This document shows positions 56,601 to 64,000 of a DNA stretch of 64,000 nucleotides, piece after piece. Each line of letters starts with the position of its first letter. The first letter of the stretch is position 1. The notes under the pieces are model-generated. The model was not told the DNA's origin. It did no database searches and was given only the letters and a program-made list of their open reading frames with translations. The DNA comes from Xiphydria camelus (lineage: Eukaryota; Arthropoda; Insecta; Hymenoptera; Xiphydriidae). The position numbers and the translations under genes were made by a program. Location: NCBI GenBank assembly GCA_963678675.1, contig OY783197.1, positions 11,032,304 to 11,096,303 of the forward strand, read 5' to 3'.

Positions 56601-57189
56601 CAGTTTTTCTCACATTTGCTGATAATGCGTTATGCCCCCTGACATACTTCTTTATACAGTGAGTAAAGGAGTTCAGCGGTTTAAACTGATGAAAGTAAAT
56701 TTAAATCTCTTATTCTTGATGCGTACAGGTATTTGTAAGAGAGAGCGGCGCAAGAACACGTTTGGTTGGTTCCTACTTTTCTTAATACAGTTTGAATCAT
56801 ATTTTTTCTATTCTTAAAATCGACGAGCTTATTAATATTATAGGCAGTGCTATATCAATTTTTAATTTCTCGTTATTTTTTTAATCCACGTTATTAATTT
56901 AGAGAATAAAGATAAGTTCTTTATGACATTTAAGGCAGTTTGAAGAAAAAACCTTACTCAATCGTATTTTTTTTTCGTTCAATTGAAAGATTAAATTATT
57001 TTCCACTCCATTTAATTTAGCATGGACAGTATTTTGCGCGAGTAACCGAGGGTTAAGGATGTTATAGTGAATGCGGTTCTGACGAACTATCGTTCTGACG
57101 AATACGTCCGAACACGCACGAATGAATCAAGCAATAGGCATACGATGCTTGTGGTTATACTACATATATACGAATAGTTCGTCAGAAGA
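56600..57189. other. No recognisable gene
   Basis: Unassigned. A loose hairpin with TTCTGACGAA/TTCGTCAGAA lies at 57078-57185. Confidence 0.5.
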
Positions 57190-58262
57190 CGTCTGATTTT
57201 TTCCGTGTATCTACATTATTTTAGCGCACATATCTTATAGAACCTGGTTCAGTACCTACTGAAATCCTCACATACTTCACATATATTATAGTTTATAACC
57301 TACTGATCAAAAGTTACCATCGCCATAGACTCAAAAAATAGGAGACTTTTAAGTAGTATAACTTTTACTTGCGACCGTATGCTCTGCTGTATTAAACTAG
57401 CCTTATGGGGCTCTTAAATCCTGGTGAATATGTCTCACCTGCACGAATATTACACGTCATATGATTAGCTTTTCATATATCACTGTTCCGACAAACGATG
57501 GTCGGAATTCTGAATAGCGATCCTCTTAATAATTAGCATCACCGCGATATATATAGCTCGTTAATGTTCATTACTCTTCAACTTCTCTACTGCATGCCGT
57601 TTTAGATGCTTGTCATTGACCACCGCAACACAATCAGAATGAAGTAATAGAAATGCTGAATAACGAATAGAAAGCTTTTATCAAAATGTAACCACATTAG
57701 AGATATGCGCCAGTAACAATATAGACAATCTTACTTTATTTCAGATATGTCCACGTCGTTGATCCTGGGCACCGCAAAGAGCGGGTAACATTGTACACAT
57801 ATGTACATTTGCATACATATGACAAATACATACAAGGCAAGAATATGTCCATACGATTCGAACCATGTTGCATACATACCAGAGATTGATTGAGTAGAAC
57901 GTAAGATCGCAAGTAAAAAACGACAACTTTAAAGTCTCCGATTTTCGAACTTGTTTCATTTTTGAGTTTGCATTTATGGTAACATTTGAACAGATGATCA
58001 TGACCTGCAATATTCGTGCAGGTGAGACATATTCACCAGGATTTGAGAGTCATAAGACTAGTTTAATACAGCAGAGCGTACGGTCGCAAGTAAAAGTTGT
58101 ACTACTTAAAAGTCTCCTATTTTTTGAGTCTATGGCAATGGTAACTTTTGATCAGGAGGTTATAAACTACAATATATGTGAAGTACGCGAGGATTTTAGT
58201 ACTGAGCCAGTTTCCATAAGATTTGTGCGCTAAACAATGCAGATACACCGAAAAAATGAGAA
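57190..58262. mobile_element. ~1.07 kb element with ~265 bp inverted arms
   Basis: 57190-57470 pairs with 57995-58262: TTTAGCGCACA/TGTGCGCTAAA, CACCTGCACGAATATT/AATATTCGTGCAGGTG. A subsegment (CGCAAGTAAAA..CAACTTTAAAGTC) recurs at 57900 and 58410. The 85- and 89-codon frames inside are arm sequence. Confidence 0.75.
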
Positions 58263-58436
58263 AGAAAATGAGACATTAAAAAATAAAAATCTATGCACAT
58301 GCACGCACGCACACACTCGCGCATAAGTATTTGGAGGTAAACACGTGCTCACAATAGCGCACATGATCTTGAATGCGTGCTTGAATTGGCTGAAAAAGAG
58401 CGTATGGTTTCGAGTAAAAAGCGGCAACTTTAAAGT

Positions 58437-58450
58437 CCCCCCCCCCCCAC
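58437..58450. repeat. C homopolymer
   Basis: Thirteen or so C in a row. Confidence 0.9.
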
Positions 58451-58497
58451 AACTACTTATTTTTTGTCTGACCTGAACCCGTGTGGAAATCTTCATA

Positions 58498-58648
58498 GGG
58501 CCGCTCAATTACTAGTTGGGCGCCAATTGGGCAGCCCAATCAGTGCCCAATTGGGCTTTCGTTGGGCTTGTAACGCTCCGCCCAACCTATGCCCAATTTG
58601 GGCCGCCCAATTGGGCCCCAATTGGGCAACCCTATTTATGCCCAATCA
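58498..58648. repeat. Cluster of GCCCAATTGGGC palindromes
   Basis: At least six GCCCAATTGGGC or half-site matches within 150 bp (58522-58640), with TTGGGC/GCCCAA at the edges. Could be a small palindromic repeat element. Confidence 0.8.
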
Positions 58649-59025
58649 ACCTGAAATGTTACTTTTAATGAATAATAAGATTAATGATGAATAATAAGAT
58701 TAATAATAATTAATAAGATTTTATATTTTCTCATAAAATGTACAAAAGTAAAATATAAACGTATTCAAGCGGAACAATGATTGATACAAATCATACGCGC
58801 GGGTTTCCTTAGTTTTTCATAAGTACAATTTAAGAATTTTCTATTTTCATATTTTATAGATTTATATGCAAGGGGGATTAGGGTGCGATTAATAATGTAA
58901 AAGGCCAAGGCCATACAGTAAGAAATAATAATAATATAAACGCGTATTCTTCAGTTTTTAGGGCTCTATCATACACTATATACACTACACTACATACACT
59001 ATATTTATTTAAATATACAGGGTGT
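58649..59025. other. No recognisable gene
   Basis: AT-rich, with TACACTA simple repeats near 58975-59005. Confidence 0.5.
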
Positions 59026-59027
59026 TA

Positions 59028-59710
59028 CTTAATAATAGGCCGTAATTGCAAGGCCACATTACTGAATCTATTTCCAGTAGAAAAGTTCATATTAACATGT
59101 ATCCTAAAATGTCTGATTTTCAAGATACAGGACGTCAAAATTTAAAAAAAAAATCTGTTTTTTAATAATATCTCAAAGATCCTTGTGCCGATTTTGTTGA
59201 CATTTGGCACTGTTGTTTATTGTAATAAGATGCTAAGTTAACACTAACTAGAAGATACAATAATTATGAGTTCCAGTGGCGTCCCGGGGAACAGTCTCAC
59301 GAATAATATTTGTTTTCCTCAAAAACGAAGTGAGGTACGAAATAATGTCAAGAGACAAAAAAGTTGTATTTTTAGCTGCTTAATCTGAAAAAAAATATAA
59401 AATTTTTTAAAAAGTCAGTGGTGTACACTTATTCGTAAGATTGTCCCCCGGGACGCCACTGGAACTCATAATTATCTTCTAGTTAGTGGTAAGTTAGCGT
59501 CTTATTATAATAAACAACAGTGCCAAATGTCAACAAAATCGGCACAAAGATCGTTGAGATATTATTAAAAAACCGATTTTTTTTAAACTTTGACGTCCTG
59601 TATCTTGAAAACCAGGCATTTTAAGAAACATGTTAATATGAACTTTTCTACTGGAAATTGATTCAGTAATGTGCCCTTGCAATTACGGCCTATCATTAAG
59701 TAACACACTG
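59028..59710. mobile_element. 683 bp inverted-repeat element with TA duplication
   Basis: Ends CAGGGTGTTACTTAAT and TTAAGTAACACACTG flanked by TA. Arms ~290 bp with GGAACTCATAATTATCTTCT and CCGGGACGCCACTGGAA. Confidence 0.85.
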
Positions 59711-59772
59711 TATATACACTATGCAAAAAAAACAAGCTCGAAGTCGTGAGCAGACCGGGCAAGCTAAAAATG

Positions 59773-59987
59773 GCGCGTTGCCACGAGTCGACTCAAGTCG
59801 AACGATTTGGTAGTTCGATCGTATATAGTCGACTTAAAATTTCTTTGTTATGAGTCGAATCGCATGAAGTCGCAAGACGAGCTACTTCGTTCGATTCGAC
59901 TAATAACAAAGAAATTTTAAGTCGACTACGGTCGAACTACCAAGTCGTTCGACTTGAGTCGACTCGTGGCAACGCGCTTTAAGGGCC
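59773..59987. mobile_element. 215 bp palindromic MITE
   Basis: Ends GCGCGTTGCCACGAGTCGAC and exact inverse; AGTCGAC-rich arms of ~85 bp. Confidence 0.85.
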
Positions 59988-59992
59988 GATTC

Positions 59993-60902
59993 CACCAACT
60001 CTGATTAAATACTTGATTACTTAATCATGATTATATTTAATCAGCGTTCTAATCATGATTAACTGCACAATTCGTTCCACCATGAATTTTTAACCCCCGA
60101 TTATCTAATCATATACCCTCTTCGCAATAAGTTTTGGTTTTGTTGTAACGGTGATTCTGATTGGTTCATCAACGGAACTTATAATGGAGTAGGAGGAAAA
60201 CCTGACGTGCGATCGTGACGTGATCAACTGACGCGCTGCAAGCCGGGCTCAGTGAGCTGCCGAAATCTCCAACAGAATTTAAAAAGGAACCAGTTGCATA
60301 ATAGCGGAGAGCAAGCAGGAATTGTACTCTGGGTGCAATAGCGTGGTTTCTGAAATGTGCACTCCCTTTATTTAGTAAAGATACAGAAAATTCTACGCGA
60401 TTTTTAACGTAATATGATAATGTTGCGATATTTTAAAATAGATTATATATATTATTTAAGAAGTAATTTATCTTTCTCTGTAGCGTGTTGCAAATTATGT
60501 ACAATTTCCAGGAGCAAAGCTTCAACACTGTCTTTCGATAATCGAAAACGCGCAATAAAATCGAAATCATCCAAAGTTTGGAAATAATTAATTCGTTCCT
60601 TAATTAAATGTGGCCTTCTATCAATTTCGATACCATTTTCATCATCAGATGATGATAAAATATCGTCGTAAAATAAATTCATGTCCGGTATAGTATTGCA
60701 CAGCAGAGAAACTTCGACTTTGAGGCTATGTTGATCCACGTTAATCACTGGTTAAGTTCCTAATCGGCCAAAAATGGCCGATTAAGTTCAACGGTGATTA
60801 TCTCACTTTAATCATGGTTTAAAAATTGGTGGAACGCAAGAGCTTGATTAAATAAAGCTAATCGGGAATTAACAATTTAATCAGAGTTGGTGGTTTCGGC
60901 CC
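59993..60902 (-). mobile_element. Deleted PIF/Harbinger transposon, 910 bp
   Basis: Ends GGGCCGATTCCACCAACTCT and inverse GGGCCGAAACCACCAACTCT; TAA at 59990-59992 and 60903-60905. Contains a remnant of the transposase N-terminus on the minus strand. It is inserted four bases after the stop codon of the neighbouring gene plus its TTA target. Confidence 0.9.
60452..60748 (-). pseudogene. PIF/Harbinger transposase, N-terminal remnant
   Basis: Open for 98 codons with an acidic DDILSSSDDENG, then RINYFQTLDDFDFIARFRLS and KDSVEALLLEI. The YF..LDD.DF..RFRLSK.....LL pattern is the N-terminus of HARBI1-like nucleases. The DDE domain is absent, so it cannot catalyse transposition. Confidence 0.8.
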
Positions 60903-60909
60903 TAAGGGA

Positions 60910-61139
60910 CTAAAAACTACTCGCTGCAGCTACTCGTTCTCGCGCCGTCGTCTGTCGTATTCTCGCCCCCGGCGTTGCCACCTCGGCTTCACGGATGCCA
61001 CGCTCCGCGTTGGACTTCCCTGCCTTCTCGTCGTCCCCTCCGTCCCAGTCCCCTACGTAAGCCAAAGCCGATCCAATGGCCTCGATGGCTGCCTTCTCTG
61101 AAAAAGGGGCTTCCTTGCTGCTCCTTCGAGTTACGGCAT
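60910..61139 (-). CDS. Last coding exon of an unidentified host gene
   Basis: Minus-strand exon starting after TTTTTTGTCAG (AG at 61140-61141) and ending at TAG (60910-60912). Peptide: AVTRRSSKEAPFSEKAAIEA, then IGSALAYVGDWDGGDDEKAG and a charged tail ending VAAASSF. Base composition is far richer in G+C than the surroundings, as for conserved coding sequence. It joins the exon at 61254-61410 in phase (G|AT, Asp). I do not recognise the protein. Its 3' UTR would lie in the Harbinger remnant. Confidence 0.65.
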
Positions 61140-61253
61140 CTGACAAAAAACATTACAAAATGATGTATTGCAATCATTACTTTGAAAGGTTTTTACTTCG
61201 TAAATATATTTCAAAAACAATAATTTACATGAAAAAATATTAATCACTCTCAC

Positions 61254-61410
61254 CTTGGAGCCTGAACTCTTTAAGGAGAAACTTGCTAGACGCTTTGCGG
61301 ACGTTCGTGAATTTAACAGCCAGATCTTTTCTTAAATATTTCTTCATGGGGTTCACCACGCTTTTGGAAATATTTTCTTCTACATCCATGAGCGAGTTGA
61401 GAGAAGAAAT
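61254..61410 (-). CDS. Penultimate exon of the same unidentified host gene
   Basis: Bounded by acceptor TTTACTTGCAG (AG at 61411-61412) and donor GTGAGA (61248-61253); 157 bp, open, ending in phase 1. Peptide ISSLNSLMDVEENISKSV, then VNPMKKYLRKDLAVKFTNVR and KASSKFLLKEFRLQ. The 114 bp AT-rich intron to the next exon is typical of insects. Upstream exons were not found; a transposase fragment lies within 50 bp upstream. Confidence 0.65.
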
Positions 61411-61449
61411 CTGCAAGTAAAGTTAAAATGTGTAATATAGATGGACGTG

Positions 61450-61632
61450 CGTCACTTTAAATGGATGAAAATTTTTATCCTTCAACATCCTCCCAACCGT
61501 GGACTTGCTGATTCTAACCTCTGTTGCCACAGCTCGAATACTCGTTCGAGGGTTATTCCTTATTCTTTCTAGCACAGCATCGATATTTTGCTGCACCTGT
61601 ATTCTTCTGGGACTTCCTAAAATAATTATAAA
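61450..61632 (-). pseudogene. Transposase HTH fragment, copy 1
   Basis: RRIQVQQNIDAVLERIRNNP then RTSIRAVATEVRISKSTVGR and FHPF: an N-terminal winged/HTH pair of IS630-type transposases. It is preceded by TTATAATTATTTTAG, a possible splice acceptor. Catalytic domain absent. Confidence 0.75.
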
Positions 61633-62567
61633 AACCCTATATAATTCAGCCCTGACAAATACAATCTTATCGCGCTATACCTTATCAAGGGGATCTTTCG
61701 ACGTGATGATTCCGAAACGTTTTTATCAAGAAATATTTATATATTTCTAACATACGGTAGTGTTCACGAATATTGTAAAATATCGCAGCAATGTTACAGA
61801 AAAGTTACTTGCAAAAACGTGCTTTGTGCGGTGTAAATGATGATATTTTGTAATTTCCATCGTTATACCAGAGGCGAAGAAGAGATGAAATAGAATTGAG
61901 GTACATGTACACTTCACGTTTGACAGGTCGGTATATAAATTGGAACTTGTGATAGTATAATACGAAAGAGGAAATATATCGATAAAGAAAAAATAATAAT
62001 AAAGTAGTTACTCCATTATTGTAATCCAATTCCATTGTATCCCTTATTTTTCTGCCACGACTTTGATTGTTGATAGTGAAGAAAAATCAAATTTATTGGT
62101 TGATCCATCCACTATCAACAATTAAAGTCGTGGCAGAAAAATAAGGGATACAATGGAATTAGATTACAATAATGGATTAACTATTTTATTATTATTTTTT
62201 CTCTATCGATATATTTCCTCTTTCGTATTATACTATCACAAGTTCCAATTGATATACCGACCTGTCAAACGTGAAGTGTACATGTACCTCACTTCTATTT
62301 CCTCTCTTCTTCGCCTCTAGTGTAACGATGGAAATTACAATATATCATCATTTACACCCCATAAAGCACGTTTTTGTAAGTAACTTTTCTGTAACATTCC
62401 TGGGATATTTTAAAATATTCGTGAACACTACCGTATATGTTAGAAATATATATTTCTCGATAAAAACGTATCGGAATCATTATGACGAAAGATCGCCTCG
62501 ATAAGGTACAGCTCGATAAGATTGTACTTGTTCGGGCTGAATTATATAGGGTTTTTATAATTATTTT

Positions 62568-62760
62568 AGGAAGTTCCAGAAGAATACAGGTGCAGCAAAA
62601 TATCGATGCTGTGCTAGAAAGAATAAGGAATAACCCTCGAACGAATATTCGGGCTATGGTAACAGAGGTTAGAATCAGCGAGTCTACGGTTGGGAGGATA
62701 TTGAAGGATGAAAATTTTCATCCATTCAGTGACGCACGTCCATGCACTCGAGGCAGCAGA
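62568..62760 (+). pseudogene. Transposase HTH fragment, copy 2
   Basis: RRIQVQQNIDAVLERIRNNP, RTNIRAMVTEVRISESTVGR, FHPFS. Same as copy 1 in the opposite orientation, again after ATTATTTTAG. Confidence 0.75.
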
Positions 62761-63162
62761 TCCAGCTCGCCGAATGAACTAATCCTAGAATTATTAAAAA
62801 TGATATATTTAATCTTTCGTATTATACTATCACAAGTTTCAATTTATATACCGACCTGTCAAACGTGAAGTGTATATGTACCTCACTTCTATTTCATTTC
62901 TTCTTCGGCTCAGATGTAAAGATGGAAATTATAAAATATCATCATTTACACCTCACACAAAGCACGTTTTTGCAAGTAACTTTTCTGTAACATTCCTGCA
63001 ATATTTTATAATATTCGTGAACACTACCGTGTATTAGAAATATCTATTTCTCGATAAAAACATTTCGGGATCATTATGTCGAAAGATCTCCACGATAAGG
63101 TACAGTTCGATAAGATTGTACTTGCTCGGGCGGAATTATATGGGGTTTTTATAATTATTTTA

Positions 63163-63240
63163 GGAAGTCCCAGAAAAATACAGGTGCAGCAAAATATCGA
63201 TGCTATGCTAGAAAGAATAAGGAATAACCCTCGACCCCTA
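63163..63240 (+). pseudogene. Transposase HTH fragment, copy 3, truncated
   Basis: RKIQVQQNIDAMLERIRNNP then loss of similarity at CCTCGACCCC. Confidence 0.7.
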
Positions 63241-63664
63241 ATCGGTATCAGTGATTCCTCATTGACCGTCGTTACACCGGATATGAAGAAGGGATGAAAT
63301 AGAGAAGTGAGGTACATGTACACTTCAGGTTTGACAAGTCGGTGTGTAAATTGGAACTTGTGATAGTACGAAAGAGGAAATATATCGATAGAGAAAAAAT
63401 AATGATAAAGTATTATAATTACTTGATTATTGTGATCCAATTCCATTGCATCTCCTATTTTTCTTCCGCTGCTTGTTGATGGAGAAGAAAAACCATTGAT
63501 TTATCCCGTACTCGCATGACGCTGAAAACAAAAAATAGAATATCCACAAAGATATATGTCCTTCATAGGCAATCAAAGTGAGGTTAGAATAGTCAGATAG
63601 TAAGTAACTTATCTGATGGCAATTCTTCTGAGATGCTCCCGCTTCTTTTACTGCTCTTTATTAT

Positions 63665-64000
63665 ATACTAGCAGCCCGTCGCGGCTTCGCACGGGTAGAT
63701 TGTGGATTGATTTTGGCCGTCATTTGACGAATTTTTAGCAGATATCTATAGGTAGGGAGCCATGCTACACTAAAAAAACACATGTATTTAATTTAAATTG
63801 GAAAGTATATTTCTTTTATTAATTTATCTTAAGGCCAGCGAATAGACAATGTTTTTTATTTTTTTATTTGGAGTAATCAGCCGTACCGAGTGATCAGGGG
63901 AACACCCTGTATAAGATTTACTAACTCAGAAACTTCGCGGGCATGAGTCCAACCATTCCCCAAAGTTTCATCTCAATCGGATGAACGGTTTAGGAAGGCA
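63665..64000. repeat. Dispersed insect repeat, possibly a non-LTR or SINE tail
   Basis: Begins CTAGCAGCCCGTCGCGGCTT with CGCACGGGTA, a phrase I recall from many arthropod genomes, and ends TCATCTCAATCGGATGAACG at the window edge. Class uncertain. Confidence 0.45.

Larger units (their letters stand above)
61430..63480. repeat. Array of four fragments of one transposon in alternating orientation
   Basis: Segments 61430-62085 (minus), 62105-62760 (plus), 62813-63240 (plus) and 63260-63480 (minus) share AGTTCCAATT.ATATACCGAC or inverse, GCACGTTTTTG.AAGTAACTT and TCGATAAAAACGT. The first two form a ~650 bp hairpin with AAAGTCGTGGCAGAAAAATA at the centre. Confidence 0.8.

Noticed and set aside
61450..61500. 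Fusion of the transposase HTH to the host exon at 61254-61410
   Set aside because: The frames agree, but the intervening intron would be about 45 bp and starts with a weak GTGACG; more likely a nearby insertion.
1..64000. tRNA and rRNA genes
   Set aside because: No cloverleaf with A and B boxes or rRNA segment was recognised by eye; a covariance-model scan would be decisive.

Overview
The window is insect nuclear DNA. It is AT-rich, has introns with GT/AG splice signals, and carries mariner, PIF/Harbinger-like, Transib-like, DIRS-like and APE-type non-LTR elements, none of it organised in operons. The order cannot be fixed from sequence alone. Host coding sequence is sparse. One exon (17057-17194, minus) encodes the start of a DM13 domain of the Skeletor type. 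A candidate first exon with a signal peptide (56121-56202, minus) ends in GTAAGT in the matching phase, so about 38.9 kb between them may be one intron packed with transposons. Two further minus-strand exons (61254-61410 and 60910-61139) with coherent splice sites and a stop codon form the 3' end of a second, unidentified gene.

Layout. 0-5.2 kb: a broken copy of a widespread arthropod repetitive protein family (188-2126), then hairpin elements. 5.6-11.4 kb: a 5.76 kb element with 0.72 kb inverted arms and TAA target duplication; it encloses a second long-inverted-repeat element (7028-10104) with a decayed DDE/SWIM transposase. 11.6-13.65 kb: a satellite of alternating ~160 bp monomers, inverted midway and interrupted by a TIR element. 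14-18.3 kb: inverted-repeat elements and the DM13 exon. 19.2-23.65 kb: a mariner copy split by a 3.5 kb Transib (RAG1-like) transposon whose ends carry CACAGTG, the V(D)J RSS heptamer, flanked by a 5 bp CGTCG duplication. 24-25 kb: a second fragment of the arthropod repetitive family. 25.3-31.8 kb: an inactive LINE in pieces, interrupted by satellite arrays and a Tc1/mariner-type transposase fragment. 31.8-38.8 kb: mariner copies (one inside another) and inverted-repeat elements. 38.9-43.0 kb: a 4.1 kb element with ~1.65 kb terminal inverted repeats around a broken Cys-rich gene, itself hit by three MITEs. 44.7-51.0 kb: an inverted-repeat element with a nearly complete DIRS-like retrotransposon in one arm, including inverted terminal repeats and an internal complementary region. 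51.8-54.4 kb: a ~155 bp tandem array and other repeats. 54.4-57.2 kb: mostly unique AT-rich DNA with the candidate signal-peptide exon. 57.2-60.9 kb: inverted-repeat elements and a deleted Harbinger. 60.9-64 kb: the second host gene end and an array of inverted fragments carrying a transposase HTH.

No transposon ORF here looks intact; all carry stops, frameshifts or deletions. The main interest is in element architecture: RSS-like Transib termini, DIRS internal complementary region, coding sequence inside long TIRs, and nested insertions whose target duplications give relative ages.
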